Positions 53,030-62,297 of a DNA stretch of 64,000 nt are shown here, in pieces; position 1 is the first letter of the stretch; the number at the start of each line of letters is the position of its first letter. The notes under the pieces are model-generated. The model saw only the letters and a list, made by a program, of their open reading frames with translations, was not told the DNA's origin and did not search any database. The DNA is from Desulfuromonadaceae bacterium. GTDB lineage: Bacteria > Desulfobacterota > Desulfuromonadia > Desulfuromonadales > UBA2294. The position numbers and the translations under genes are program-made. Location of the stretch: assembly GCA_024636225.1 (NCBI GenBank), contig JAGXHN010000011.1, forward strand, positions 5,676 to 69,675, in the 5' to 3' direction.

Positions 53030-53551
53030 ATGAAAAATTTTAGAATGATGCAATCTATTTTGATACTGGTCATGGTCGTTTTTCTGGCGAGCGGTTGTGC
53101 CAAGAAAGCGACGGAAGATACGACCACGACTACGGCCGCTCCGGCAGTTACAAGCCAGACATCCGAAACGGTTGTGACCGAAACCCCGGTTAAAGAGGCT
53201 CCTGTTGTTGCAGCGACCGTCGCCGATTTGACCCGGGTTCATTTCGACTTTGACTCTTATGTCTTGTCGGACGTCGCTCGCACGACCCTGAAGCAGAATG
53301 CCCAGATTTTAAAAGCGGCACCGCGGCTCAAGGTTAATATCGAAGGGCATTGCGATGAGCGCGGTTCCGACGATTACAACCTTGCTTTGGGGGAACAACG
53401 CGCACAGGCAGCGATGGATTATATGCGCTCTCTCGGTGTGTCGGCAGATCAGATGAAAGCGATCTCCATGGGCGAGATGATGCCCCTCGATCGGGGTAGC
53501 AATGAAGCAGCCTGGGCCAAGAATCGTCGGGCTGAATTCAAAGCGCAGTAA
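53030..53551 (+). CDS. pal: Peptidoglycan-associated lipoprotein Pal
   Basis: 173 residues. Lipoprotein signal ending FLASGC with Cys23, a Thr/Ala/Val-rich linker, then the OmpA-like peptidoglycan-binding domain (HFDFDSYVLSD, EGHCDERGSDDYNLALGEQR, with the conserved Asp and Arg that hold diaminopimelate). AAAGGAGA precedes the ATG. Followed by a terminator. Confidence 0.96.
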   Translation: MKNFRMMQSILILVMVVFLASGCAKKATEDTTTTTAAPAVTSQTSETVVTETPVKEAPVVAATVADLTRVHFDFDSYVLSDVARTTLKQNAQILKAAPRLKVNIEGHCDERGSDDYNLALGEQRAQAAMDYMRSLGVSADQMKAISMGEMMPLDRGSNEAAWAKNRRAEFKAQ

Positions 53552-53565
53552 TTTAAGTCCAATCT

Positions 53566-53598
53566 AAAAAGGGGCCGCGATGAATGCGGCCCCTTTTT
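53566..53598 (+). terminator. Rho-independent terminator after pal
   Basis: AAAAAGGGGCCGC at 53566-53578 pairs with GCGGCCCCTTTTT at 53586-53598 around a 7-base loop, with a T tract built into the arm. It should be strong; the next gene, cpoB, would then depend on readthrough or its own start. Confidence 0.92.
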
Positions 53599-53622
53599 TA
53601 TTTGTTGAGCGGAGTCAACCCT

Positions 53623-54411
53623 ATGCAAAAAATACTTTTTTGTCTCCTTCTGGTTCTGTTGACATCTGTCGGTGCCGGCTGCCTGCAGAGTCCCGTCGCG
53701 CAGCGCAACGATCTGGAAGAGATGAAGCGGCGTTTGGCTCTGGTTGAGCAGGCGACGATTTCAAGTCAACCAGAACAGTCATTAAACAAACGGCTGGAAG
53801 AGCAGGCTGGCAGGTTGGCCGATCTGCGGGCCGAGGTTGACGCTCTTCGTTTTGAGCTGCAGCGGTTGAGCGGTCGATACGAAGAGGGGGTGCATGAACG
53901 CAAGCAGCTCCACGAGCTCTTGACCATGATCCGCAGTGAACAGGAACTTAAACTTGCTCGCATTGAAGAGCGTCTGGCGGCTCAATCCACAGCAGCACCG
54001 TCGCTCAATGCAGGGGGGCAAAGGGGACCGGCGGAACCGGGAACCGGAGCAGAAGAACAGTATGAAAAAGCGCTGAAACTGATTCAGAACGAGAACCGGT
54101 TTAGCGATGGTCGCAAAGCTCTGCAGCTGTTTTTGCGTGACTATCCGCAGCACGAGCTGGCCGTCAACGCTATCTACTGGATCGGGGAGGCGTACTACGG
54201 TGAAAAGCAGTATGAAAAAGCGATCCTGCAATTTCAGGATGTGATCCAGAAATTTTCAAAACATGCCAAGGCTTCAGCCGCAATGTTCAAGCAAGGGCTC
54301 GCATTTGGTGCTCTCGGTGATAAGGGGATGGAGAAGACGCTTCTGCAAAAAGTCGTCAGCGAATACCCGCAGAGCGCAGAGGCGAAGAAGGCCAAGGCCC
54401 TGTTGCAATAA
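53623..54411 (+). CDS. cpoB: Tol-Pal associated protein CpoB (YbgF)
   Basis: 262 residues from the ATG at 53623 (an upstream in-frame ATG at 53584 lies in the terminator). A lipoprotein-like signal ends in SVGAGC with Cys20. A coiled-coil trimerisation segment follows, then a C-terminal TPR domain from about residue 145 (YEKALKLIQNE, ALQLFLRDYPQHELAVNAIYW, and KQYEKAILQFQDVIQKF). In E. coli CpoB coordinates PBP1B with the Tol machine; a lipid anchor would be a difference from E. coli, where it is soluble. Confidence 0.92.
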   Translation: MQKILFCLLLVLLTSVGAGCLQSPVAQRNDLEEMKRRLALVEQATISSQPEQSLNKRLEEQAGRLADLRAEVDALRFELQRLSGRYEEGVHERKQLHELLTMIRSEQELKLARIEERLAAQSTAAPSLNAGGQRGPAEPGTGAEEQYEKALKLIQNENRFSDGRKALQLFLRDYPQHELAVNAIYWIGEAYYGEKQYEKAILQFQDVIQKFSKHAKASAAMFKQGLAFGALGDKGMEKTLLQKVVSEYPQSAEAKKAKALLQ

Positions 54412-54558
54412 TTGTTCAAATCTTCTTTGTCCGTCATTGCTGTTGCCGGAGATTTTTTAGCGTTGACCAAAACTTTATAAAATTACATTAGCGATACGAC
54501 GGCTCATTCTCCCTTTTTGCAGTGGCGAAACCGTCGATAATCAACGGAAGTCAAGCTC

Positions 54559-54756
54559 ATGATCATTGTTTTTTTGACCGCCCCGGCCTGTCTCCTCAGT
54601 TTTGTCCTCGCTCTCCTCTGTTATCGGAAAGCGTATTATCGGCATACTATGGTGCTCTCTTTGATCGCACTTTTTATGTTAGTCGTCACTCTCGGGGTGA
54701 TCGGATTTGGTTACTCTGCCTGGAGTGCCATCGATACGGAACTCGCTCTGCTGTAA
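54559..54756 (+). CDS. Small two-helix membrane protein
   Basis: 65 residues, almost entirely two hydrophobic helices (about 2-21 and 32-56) with a basic loop (CYRKAYYRH) between them. I recognise no family. GGAAG lies 9 bases before the ATG. The shortness and hydrophobicity mean it could also be chance, but codon choice looks normal. It sits between cpoB and the degenerate hydrolase, in the opposite direction to the latter. Confidence 0.5.
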   Translation: MIIVFLTAPACLLSFVLALLCYRKAYYRHTMVLSLIALFMLVVTLGVIGFGYSAWSAIDTELALL

Positions 54757-54808
54757 CGGCGCATCGACCCGGATCGGCAGGGACGGCTTTCCTCCTTTTT
54801 AATGTCGC

Positions 54809-55468
54809 TTAAGCGGCCGCGGATAAATTATTACGTTTTTTTTGCGGTACCAGTCGCAGCAGAAATTCGAGGAGTTGAGAGACGAGCTCCTGTACATTCT
54901 CTTTGTTGATCAGACGATCACCGCCATATTTTGTCGTTCGGCCAGAGGCCGGTAATGGCCTGGCGATGTCGGCGGGGGTTTTTTGATGAGTAATCGGGTT
55001 GCATTCGCTGCTGGTCGGCAAAGTCGGCAGAGGGAGTAATGTTCCGTCGTATTGGTGACCGAAAGTTTTTAATGTTGTGGTTCTGGTTTTGCTCTGCGGG
55101 ATCTGAATCGAGTGATCGGTTGCCAGGCAGGCACCGGCAATGCGTTGGGGGTAATTTTTCAGTAGATCGCAGAGAACCGAGCCGCGGAAGGAGAGTTCAC
55201 AGACGACTGCCCGACCGATGCCGAGGTAATTGAGCAGTCCGATAATATCTCTGCTACGCGTTTTAAGCTCTACCGCCCCTTCGATCTGATCGTTCTTTGT
55301 GCCGCCACGCAGAACGGTCAGAACGACGCGAAAGCCGGCCGACACCAGTGGCTCGATCTGCTGTCCCCACATCTGGCGATCGAGCAGGTGATCGTGAATA
55401 AGGAGGACCGCAGGTCCCCGTCCAAAATCATTATAACTGATCTGTGCACCGTCTATTTCGACCTGCAT
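54809..55468 (-). CDS. Degenerate alpha/beta-hydrolase-like protein
   Basis: 219 residues. The first half is a recognisable alpha/beta hydrolase N-terminus (YNDFGRGPAVLLIHDHLLDRQMW with an oxyanion-hole region, then a DIIGLLNYLGIGRAVVCEL helix-strand). At the nucleophile elbow the expected G-x-S-x-G reads ELSFR, losing both glycines. The C-terminal half is short, has no GH motif for the catalytic histidine and shows no similarity to the usual cap domain. Most likely an inactive or decaying copy, though an open frame is kept. Its promoter region is the 392-base gap upstream. Confidence 0.6.
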   Translation of the reverse strand: MQVEIDGAQISYNDFGRGPAVLLIHDHLLDRQMWGQQIEPLVSAGFRVVLTVLRGGTKNDQIEGAVELKTRSRDIIGLLNYLGIGRAVVCELSFRGSVLCDLLKNYPQRIAGACLATDHSIQIPQSKTRTTTLKTFGHQYDGTLLPLPTLPTSSECNPITHQKTPADIARPLPASGRTTKYGGDRLINKENVQELVSQLLEFLLRLVPQKKRNNLSAAA

Positions 55469-55860
55469 AAATCCCTCCTGATCTGCAGTTGTGGTTATTC
55501 TTTCGACACCTGGTCTCTTTCATTGTCGTATTAAGAGCAATCTGTATACCAATGTTTTAAAATTTCTAAATAATCAAAAATTTGTAGTTATTCTATATTG
55601 TTAAGAAAATATTCAGAGCGCACGGCGGTCACCGTTTTCGCAGAATTGCAAACTCTTGATCTTGTAAAAATGTTATCGAGGAGGGATAAATTTTTCTAAG
55701 TTGCTGATAATGCTAGAATTTATTGTGTTTAACAAAATTGCGAATTTTTTTTAGTGCTTTAGCGGTGCAATAGATAAAATATTCGGTTGCCGGGCAGAAG
55801 AGGGACCGTTCTGGCCGATCTCTGTCTGGTCAACGGTTTTGCAAGGAAAGGAGATTAACG
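55469..55860. other. 392-base intergenic region with nothing assigned
   Basis: Divergent upstream region of the 54809 hydrolase gene (minus) and the 55861 dehydrogenase gene (plus). It is AT-rich in the middle (55530-55790). It contains TAAAAT at 55775-55780 as a possible -10, without a convincing -35. I see no ORF with ribosome site, no strong hairpin and no repeat. Confidence 0.5.
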
Positions 55861-56721
55861 ATGAAGATTGCTTTTCTCGGGTTGGGAATTATGGGTCGGC
55901 CGATGGCGGAAAATCTGCTGGCAGCAGGGCATGAACTGATTGTCTGGAACCGGACCGCTGAGCGGTGCAAGCCGCTGGAGAGCAAGGGGGCGGTCATTGC
56001 GGTGACCCCCGCCGCAGCTGTTGCTGCCTCTGATATCTGTATTGCCATGCTGGCGGATCCCGAAGCGGCTTCCGAAGTGGTTTTTGGCGATGCGGGGGTG
56101 CTTCAAGCGATTATTCCGGGAAGAAGCTACATTGATATGTCAACGGTCGATCCATTAACCGCCAGAACGATCGGCAGAGAGATTGAAGCGGCCGGTGGTC
56201 GGTTTCTCGAAGCGCCGGTCTCCGGAAGCAAGAAACCGGCGGAGGAGGGGTCACTGGTTATCCTTGCTGCCGGAAATCAATCCCTCTATGAAGATGCGCT
56301 CCCGCTGTTTAATCTCCTCGGCAAAAAACATCTCTATCTCGGAGCGACTGGACAGGGGGGCGCAATGAAGCTGCTGGTCAATATGACAATGGGGGGGATG
56401 ATGACTCTGCTTTGTGAAGCGCTGGCGCTTGGCAAGCGCTGTGATCTCAATTCTGAAGACATCCTCGAAGTCTTTGCTGCCGGTGCGATCGCAAACCCGA
56501 TGTTTGCCATGAAGGGGCCGAAGATTGCCGCCGCCGAGTATCCGGTCAATTTCCCCCTTAAACATATGCAGAAAGATCTGCGACTGGCCATTGCGCTCGG
56601 CGACGAGAAACAGCAGCCGCTGCACGCTGTCGCTACCGCCAATGAGCTGTACAAACAGGCGCTGGCGGACGGCTGCGGGGAGCTCGATTTTTCTGCTGTC
56701 GGTCAAAGCATCGGGGCCTGA
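55861..56721 (+). CDS. NAD(P)-dependent beta-hydroxyacid dehydrogenase (succinic semialdehyde/glyoxylate reductase type)
   Basis: 286 residues. Rossmann GLGIMGRPMAENLL (residues 7-20), the substrate-loop signature LEAPVSGSKKPAEEG (the family's DAPVSGG) and catalytic Lys in GAMKLLVNMTMGG. NR in the second strand (WNRTAE) favours NADPH. It resembles the Geobacter enzymes that reduce succinic semialdehyde and related aldehydes, detoxifying or feeding C4 metabolism; the in vivo substrate is unproven. AAAGGAG precedes the ATG. Confidence 0.88.
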   Translation: MKIAFLGLGIMGRPMAENLLAAGHELIVWNRTAERCKPLESKGAVIAVTPAAAVAASDICIAMLADPEAASEVVFGDAGVLQAIIPGRSYIDMSTVDPLTARTIGREIEAAGGRFLEAPVSGSKKPAEEGSLVILAAGNQSLYEDALPLFNLLGKKHLYLGATGQGGAMKLLVNMTMGGMMTLLCEALALGKRCDLNSEDILEVFAAGAIANPMFAMKGPKIAAAEYPVNFPLKHMQKDLRLAIALGDEKQQPLHAVATANELYKQALADGCGELDFSAVGQSIGA

Positions 56722-56926
56722 AGAGGCGGACCGCAACCCGCAATCTAAATGAGAGGAAAGAGATGGGTCTGTTGAAAACCGAGAGAACGCACCCTGCTCC
56801 TGCCCGACGGAAATGATTATTTTGAGACTAGCGACAAACCGTCTCTTCGTGGCTGACTGAAAAGCTCTATCCATGCAGGGATTAAATGCCAGGAGCTGGA
56901 CCCTATTTTTCTTGAGAAACAAGTTT

Positions 56927-57343
56927 ATGCGACCAGAATCAAAACCGATATCAAATCGCCTCCTCTGTCAGGAGTGTGGTGGGCGGTGTTGTCAGGGGGG
57001 GCCTGGAATTTGGGTCGATCCTGCGCGCTTTTTTGACCTCTTTTTCGGTGGCGAACAGCTGCCGCATGAAGAGCTGCGTGAGCGTTTATTTCCCATCGGT
57101 CTCTTCCTCTGGGAGATGAACGGCGTATCGATACCGGCTCCCGGTTCGACCTCGGCCGGATGCGGTTTTCTCGGAGTCGACGGCTGCCGCTTTTCTGTTG
57201 CCGAGCGCCCCTGCCAATGTCTGGCGCTGATTCCAAACAGAGCGACTCTGGAGCAATCAGAAGGGTCTTTGTGTACATTGCCGAAAAGATTCCGCCGGAA
57301 GGTCGCGCGCGAGAACTGGCGCCGTTATTGGCAGACGGTCTGA
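56927..57343 (+). CDS. YkgJ-family cysteine cluster protein
   Basis: 138 residues from the ATG at 56927, 18 codons inside a longer frame that starts at 56873; family members begin just ahead of the cysteine motif, so the short start is preferred. The motif LCQECGGRCCQGGPG near the N-terminus is the CxxCxGxCC signature of the family (thought to bind iron or zinc). Further cysteines lie at SAGCGFLGVDGCRF and RPCQC. Role unknown. Confidence 0.8.
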   Translation: MRPESKPISNRLLCQECGGRCCQGGPGIWVDPARFFDLFFGGEQLPHEELRERLFPIGLFLWEMNGVSIPAPGSTSAGCGFLGVDGCRFSVAERPCQCLALIPNRATLEQSEGSLCTLPKRFRRKVARENWRRYWQTV

Positions 57344-57399
57344 TGCAGGGGGACAAAAGGTTGCCGGACCGGTCGTCCTCCGGCAAGAGCTTATAAAGG

Positions 57400-58002
57400 T
57401 CAATCGGTCGCCGATGGCAGCCGCTGAGTTATTTTTCGCACCAGTTCACGCGTACAGTTCTCAATGACCACCTTGGTCCCCCGGGACCAATCGCTGCAAT
57501 TCTGCTCCGTTTGCCATATCAGCTCACCATTTTTACGATCGAACATTTCAGCGACAGCGGTCATGCCGAAAAACTTCAGGTCACGACCGGTGTCACACAA
57601 AGAGGCATCGAGATAGTTGACAATGCGCAACCGAAAAACCGCATCTGCAGATTCCGGGGCTGACAGCGAGAACTCCTTACCGCTCCAACCGGCTACCTGA
57701 TCAGGAACTTTGCGCGACGGCAGCTTGAAATCGAGCAGTTCATAATTTCGCTTCAGCATGGATCGCTTCAGCTGCCACTCGATCTCGTCGCCGATATCAG
57801 GCTCGCAGAACCGGTCCGGACCGGTTCCATCCCAGGTCGGTCGCGACAGAGCCACACTCTTTACCCCCCCTTCAATCGGTGTAATGGCGATCGGTTCGAG
57901 CGGCGGGAGGGGAAGACAACTTGTGAGCAGCAGTCCGGCAAGACAGAATCGTTTTCGCCACCCTTTTTTCAGCGACTGACACAGATCAGCATCGACAGGC
58001 AT
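57400..58002 (-). CDS. Putative lipoprotein of unknown function
   Basis: 200 residues. After a rather long N-terminal segment (about 18 residues) comes a lipoprotein signal ending LAGLLLTSC with Cys29. The mature part has alternating strands (AVFRLRIVNYLDASLC, KFFGMTAVAEMFDRKNGELIW) and four more cysteines. I do not recognise the family. AGGAG lies 8 bases before the ATG. It is convergent with the YkgJ gene; the 57-base gap holds no clear hairpin. Confidence 0.7.
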   Translation of the reverse strand: MPVDADLCQSLKKGWRKRFCLAGLLLTSCLPLPPLEPIAITPIEGGVKSVALSRPTWDGTGPDRFCEPDIGDEIEWQLKRSMLKRNYELLDFKLPSRKVPDQVAGWSGKEFSLSAPESADAVFRLRIVNYLDASLCDTGRDLKFFGMTAVAEMFDRKNGELIWQTEQNCSDWSRGTKVVIENCTRELVRKITQRLPSATD

Positions 58003-58179
58003 CTTTTAATCTCCTGTTTGAATATTTTTTGTGATTACAGTCTACCTCTTTGTAACAGCATTACATCAGTGGCAAAAAGGAATTTCACTCCTCTTTGCTG
58101 GAAGCTTGATCGCCTTTAATCAGGCTCTAAAGTGATTGTAAAGAAAAGAGAGTAATGGCAAGATGGCAGTCAAAACCCT

Positions 58180-58740
58180 ATGCAGAAATCGATAGGGACT
58201 GATGAAAGTTTGAATCTGATGCAGGAATTACGCTATCTGACCGGCTATCCCCAACCGCTGATCGGTCAGATCGGAAAAATTATCGAGGAACAGCGTCTGA
58301 CGCAGCTGCTCCTCAAACGTTACCCGTTCCCGCACACAATCAAGACCGAAAAGGTGCTGTACGATTTTGCCGTCGAGCTGAAAAACCGGTTTCTGCGCAA
58401 GGCCAACCCCTTAAGCAAGGTCATTTACGACAGCAAGATCAACGTTCTGCATGATGCTCTGGGTCTGCACACTTTTATCTCCCGGGTGCAGGGGGGGAAG
58501 CTGAAGGCGAAGCACGAAATTCGCGTCGGTGTTGCCTTCAAAACCGCACCGATCGAATTTTTGCGGATGATCGTGGTGCATGAACTGGCACATCTCAAGG
58601 AGAAGGAGCACAACAAGGCGTTTTATAACCTCTGCGAACATATGGAGCCGGATTATCACCAGCTGGAGTTTGATCTGCGTCTTTATCTGACTCATCTGGA
58701 GCTGATCGGGCCGCTTTACCGGGCGCAGAATCTCGATTAA
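58180..58740 (+). CDS. YgjP/SprT-like metallopeptidase (M48 type, DUF45)
   Basis: 186 residues. The zinc motif HELAHLKEKEHNKAF contains the HExxH-like HELAH plus the third histidine, followed by YHQLEFDLRLYL, the pattern of YgjP-type predicted metal-dependent proteases. No signal peptide, so cytoplasmic. The start is uncertain: ATG at 58180 or 58219. Proteolytic activity of this family is largely inferred. Confidence 0.78.
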   Translation: MQKSIGTDESLNLMQELRYLTGYPQPLIGQIGKIIEEQRLTQLLLKRYPFPHTIKTEKVLYDFAVELKNRFLRKANPLSKVIYDSKINVLHDALGLHTFISRVQGGKLKAKHEIRVGVAFKTAPIEFLRMIVVHELAHLKEKEHNKAFYNLCEHMEPDYHQLEFDLRLYLTHLELIGPLYRAQNLD

Positions 58741-58777
58741 AATTTTCATTGCGGACCAGATTCACAGGAGCAGCTGT

Positions 58778-59674
58778 ATGTTCAAACGAATAAAAGTCGG
58801 ACTGGCTCTCGGAGGCGGCGCGGCGCGCGCCTTTTCCCACATCGGGGTCCTCGACGGGCTGACCCGGCACGGCATCCCCATCGACATCATTACCGGCACC
58901 AGTATGGGGGCAATTATTGGCGCCATGTATGCAACTCAACCGGATGTGGACGCAATCAAGGCGCACTTTGCCGCTTATATCGACAGTGAAGAGTTTGAAG
59001 AATCGGGGTTTAATTTCTTCAAGGAACTCGATTCTCATGACGAAGGTTTTTTGGCCGATATGGGGCGATTTGCACGGCGCGGGGTGTTTAATACTCTGTT
59101 GGTCACCAAGACCGCTCTGGTCAACAATAAAACCGCCGCCAGCAGTTACGACTACCTGCTTGAAGATTTAAGCGTGGAGGAGACCCGCATCCCGTTCGCC
59201 GCCGTTGCCCTCGATCTGAAAAGTGGCGAAGCGGTTGTTCTCAAGCGCGGGCGGCTGCGTGAAGTGATTGCGGCCTCCTGCGCTATGCCGGGGGTCCTCA
59301 ATCCGGTTGAACTTGACGGGCTGGTACTGGTTGACGGTGGCTGGGTCGAAACGGTTCCGATCCGGGCTGCCCGCCAGCTTGGTGCCGATTTTGTTATTGC
59401 TGTCAATGTGGGGGATTCCGGCAGAGAGTTTGAGGTGCCGCGCAACGCTCTCGATGTAATCGCTCGCGCCGACTCCCTGACGCGCGACGCTCTGAACAGA
59501 GAGCAGCTTAAAGAAGCTGATATTATTCTCTCACCCAGAAACGGCATAACCCATTGGGCCGATTTTTCCACGACCGAAGCCGCCATTGAGCGCGGTGCCG
59601 AAGAGGTGGAGCGAAAACTCGCGGCTCTGCAGAGTGCGATCAAAAAGGCGCGCTGGCAGGGGTGGTTCGGCTAA
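58778..59674 (+). CDS. Patatin-like phospholipase (RssA type)
   Basis: 298 residues. The GGGAARAFSHIGVL oxyanion loop, the nucleophile Ser42 in GTSMGAIIGA and the dyad aspartate Asp186 in DGGWVETVP give a complete Ser-Asp dyad. The C-terminal LSPRNGITHWADF follows. Similar to RssA/NTE-type hydrolases that act on lysophospholipids. Cytoplasmic or peripheral membrane. Confidence 0.9.
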   Translation: MFKRIKVGLALGGGAARAFSHIGVLDGLTRHGIPIDIITGTSMGAIIGAMYATQPDVDAIKAHFAAYIDSEEFEESGFNFFKELDSHDEGFLADMGRFARRGVFNTLLVTKTALVNNKTAASSYDYLLEDLSVEETRIPFAAVALDLKSGEAVVLKRGRLREVIAASCAMPGVLNPVELDGLVLVDGGWVETVPIRAARQLGADFVIAVNVGDSGREFEVPRNALDVIARADSLTRDALNREQLKEADIILSPRNGITHWADFSTTEAAIERGAEEVERKLAALQSAIKKARWQGWFG

Positions 59675-59754
59675 AAAACAGCTGTCGTTCACTCATGAGA
59701 TATGGCGGAAGGCGTCGGTTCGGCCGCTTATGCTTTTTGTTTGCCCAGCGTACC

Positions 59755-60237
59755 CTATTTTCCGCAGCACTTCTTGTGTTTCTTCCCGCTGCCACAGCTG
59801 CAGGGGTCGTTCCGGCCGATCTTGTTGACAGTTAGCGGTGGTGATTTGACCATCTTCCCTTCAGTGAACAGCCATCTTTTCGTTTTGCGCTCAAACTTGC
59901 CCCGTTCGTGATGACTGCGCAGACCATTTTTATCGCGAAAGCGGGCGATAAACTCGATTTCGCCCTCTTCATCCTTCGGGCCCCCCCCTGTCGTTTCGAG
60001 AATCTGCAGGCCATGCCATTCGGAATTTTCGGCCCAGATTCTGGTCCCTTTGTGATCGTACCCCTCACGATGGTCGGGGTGAGTCGTTGCGTAAAGAAAA
60101 TCGACATCGACCATAACATGGGCTGAATAGCGCGCCCGCATCAACTGTTCGGCGGTCTCCGCCGGTTTTTTTCCGGTGATGATCGGTTCGCAGCAGGCGG
60201 CGTAGTCGTTGCCGCTCCCGCATGGACAGCTGTTCAT
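59755..60237 (-). CDS. UPF0225/YchJ-family SEC-C zinc-binding protein
   Basis: 160 residues from the ATG at 60237 (AAGGAGAA upstream). SEC-C zinc motifs occur at both ends, [15 protein letters not shown] at the start and [19 protein letters not shown] at the end, with a conserved central domain ([23 protein letters not shown]) as in YchJ. Function unknown, zinc binding expected. The longer frame to 60396 adds 53 unrelated residues. Confidence 0.88.
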   Translation of the reverse strand: MNSCPCGSGNDYAACCEPIITGKKPAETAEQLMRARYSAHVMVDVDFLYATTHPDHREGYDHKGTRIWAENSEWHGLQILETTGGGPKDEEGEIEFIARFRDKNGLRSHHERGKFERKTKRWLFTEGKMVKSPPLTVNKIGRNDPCSCGSGKKHKKCCGK

Positions 60238-60295
60238 AGTCTGTTCTCCTTCATAATCAGGTTCAACGGGATCAAACCCGTTTTTGTTGAAAAGG

Positions 60296-61159
60296 TCAAT
60301 AGATCTTGCGCCGCGAAAAAGTGGAGCCGAGAACGTTGAAAGTATTTTCGACGATAAACAGCGCGAATTCATCTGCAGTGAAAACGATCTCCTCAAGACG
60401 CTTGAGCTGAATATTATTGATCACCACCATCAAGACGGTCTTCTCTTTTTTGTGGTAGGTGCCGATAGCCGGAAGCATGGTGGTTCCGGTTTTCAGATGA
60501 ATCATCACCTGATTGGCAATTTCGTCCGGTTTTTCGGAGACGATAAAAGCGAGTTTACGCTGATTGAAGAGCGAGAGGGCGTAGTCGACCGTCAGTGAGC
60601 TGACAAAGACCGCGATCATCGAAACAATGACCAGATCATTATCGAGACTGGCAAAACTCGCCGTAAACAAAATGAGATTAAAAACGAAGTAAACTTTGCC
60701 GACGCCGATGTTGTATTTCTGGTTGAGGATGACCGCCACGACATCGAGCCCGCCGTTGGAACCGAGAGAACGCAACACCATCCCCGCGCCGATCCCGAGC
60801 AGAGAACCGAACACAAGCGCGGCATAAAGCTGGTTTTCGATATGAATCTGAAACTGGACCAGCTGGTAAAAAATTGTGATCAACCCCATAGCGAGTCCGC
60901 TGTACCAGACAAAGCGGCGGGAGATGAAGAGGTAGCCGAGAACAAACATCGGGATGTTCAACAGCAGGTAGATCAGGCCGGGATCGAGAAAACCGGTTTT
61001 GTAAAAGATAAGGGAACCGATGCCGAACAGGCCGCCCGGGACAAAATTATGCGGGATGGCGATCGCTTTCAGGACAATCGCTTGGATCAGGCTCCCGACT
61101 GTGATCAGACCGCAGTTCCAGGCGATTGAGTAAACAAATCGTTTTTTGTCGTCAGTCAT
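60296..61159 (-). CDS. YitT-family membrane protein
   Basis: 287 residues from the ATG at 61159 (AAGGAGG). Five or six membrane helices in the first 190 residues with the conserved [17 protein letters not shown], then a cytoplasmic DUF2179 domain ([20 protein letters not shown] and following). The transport role is unproven. The frame extending to 61207 adds 16 residues with no ribosome site. Confidence 0.88.
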   Translation of the reverse strand: MTDDKKRFVYSIAWNCGLITVGSLIQAIVLKAIAIPHNFVPGGLFGIGSLIFYKTGFLDPGLIYLLLNIPMFVLGYLFISRRFVWYSGLAMGLITIFYQLVQFQIHIENQLYAALVFGSLLGIGAGMVLRSLGSNGGLDVVAVILNQKYNIGVGKVYFVFNLILFTASFASLDNDLVIVSMIAVFVSSLTVDYALSLFNQRKLAFIVSEKPDEIANQVMIHLKTGTTMLPAIGTYHKKEKTVLMVVINNIQLKRLEEIVFTADEFALFIVENTFNVLGSTFSRRKIY

Positions 61160-61247
61160 GGTTCCCTCCTTCAAAAAAGCGGATGGTGCAAGGATAACGG
61201 CAAGCACCCTGCACCCTCTCAGCCTCTCCTGTCAATCCCATTATATG

Positions 61248-62174
61248 TTAAAAATTGGCTGGTTTCGAATCGGTCAACGCATCACTGAAACTTTCCAGCA
61301 TCAAGTCGGTAAATATCTCGGCCGCCGGAGACACCGTTCGCCCTCTGCGGGTGGCGAGCCAGAACTGTCGCTGCACCGTCAGACCATTGACCTGCACCCG
61401 GATCAATTCTCCTCGCGCCAGCTCCTGGCGGATCGAAATCTCGGAGAGAAATGCAGCGCCAAAACCGCTAATCAGAGCTTGACGTACCGCTTCGTTGCTT
61501 CCGAGTCGGACGGCGACCTGCAGCCGGTCCGGGTCGAAGCCGGACTGTTGTAATGACTTTTGCAATGCCTGGTCGCTCCCCGAACCGTCTTCGCGCACAA
61601 TAAGAGGGGCTGTCGCCAGATCGTCGAGGCTGATCGATTTTCTGCGGCCCCAGAGGTGCCGGGGGTTGACCGCCAGGACCAGCAGATCATCCGCCAGCGG
61701 GCGATAGTCGACCCCCCGCGCATCACTGTGACTCCCGATCACCGCCAGCTCGACGCTGCCAGAGAGCAACCGATCGAGCATTGCGCGACTGTCACCGGTC
61801 TGCATTGTCAGCGCGACCCCCGGATGCTCTTCGGCGAGACGGGGCAGGATTGACGGGATCAGATAGTTGGCGGGGATGTTGCTGGCGCCGATGGTGAGGG
61901 TCGCCTGCTGCAGGCCGCTGAATCCGGCCAGCGCCTGCCGCAAAGAGACGCATTCAGCCAGCACCTTGCGAGCGTGCCGGAGATAAAGTTTACCGGCAGA
62001 GGTCAGCAACACCCCTTGACCGGTCCGGTCGAGGAGGCGGAGTCCGACCTCGCTTTCGAGCGCGGCGATGTGCTGACTCACGGTCGATTGGGTCAGGAGC
62101 GCAACCTCGGCCCCACGGGAGAAACTCCCCGCTTCAACCACGGCGACAAAAACTTCGAGCTGACGCAGATTCAT
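61248..62174 (-). CDS. LysR-family transcriptional regulator
   Basis: 308 residues. N-terminal winged helix MNLRQLEVFVAVVEAGSFSR with ALLTQSTVSQHIAALESEVG as the recognition helix, then the periplasmic-binding-like effector domain (LTIGASNIPANYLIPSILPR). The effector part resembles CysB/CbbR-type regulators, but no ligand can be named. ATG at 62174. It is divergent from the transglutaminase gene, with inverted repeats in the shared control region. Confidence 0.9.
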   Translation of the reverse strand: MNLRQLEVFVAVVEAGSFSRGAEVALLTQSTVSQHIAALESEVGLRLLDRTGQGVLLTSAGKLYLRHARKVLAECVSLRQALAGFSGLQQATLTIGASNIPANYLIPSILPRLAEEHPGVALTMQTGDSRAMLDRLLSGSVELAVIGSHSDARGVDYRPLADDLLVLAVNPRHLWGRRKSISLDDLATAPLIVREDGSGSDQALQKSLQQSGFDPDRLQVAVRLGSNEAVRQALISGFGAAFLSEISIRQELARGELIRVQVNGLTVQRQFWLATRRGRTVSPAAEIFTDLMLESFSDALTDSKPANF

Positions 62175-62183
62175 AATCCCCAT

Positions 62184-62229
62184 ATTGATAATAGCGATAC
62201 AAGTTATCGTTTTTATCGAAATTATCAAT
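62184..62229. promoter_or_regulatory. Nested inverted repeats between the LysR and transglutaminase genes
   Basis: Outer arms ATTGATAAT (62184-62192) and ATTATCAAT (62221-62229) are perfect complements, 28 bases apart. Inside them CGATA (62195-62199) and TATCG (62205-62209) form a second inverted repeat. LysR regulators bind such dyads near divergent promoters, so this is likely its operator. Confidence 0.6.
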
Positions 62230-62297
62230 TTGATCTGAGGGTGTCAATCGCAGATAATACATGCGACCATTAATCCCACATATATTACAGGAGCACT

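Noticed and set aside
54522..54812. 96-codon plus-strand frame overlapping the 54559 membrane protein
   Set aside because: No ribosome site and a mixed, non-membrane composition; the 65-codon frame is the better candidate.
56251..56922. 223-codon minus-strand open frame
   Set aside because: Antisense to the dehydrogenase gene, which has clear catalytic motifs in the plus frame.
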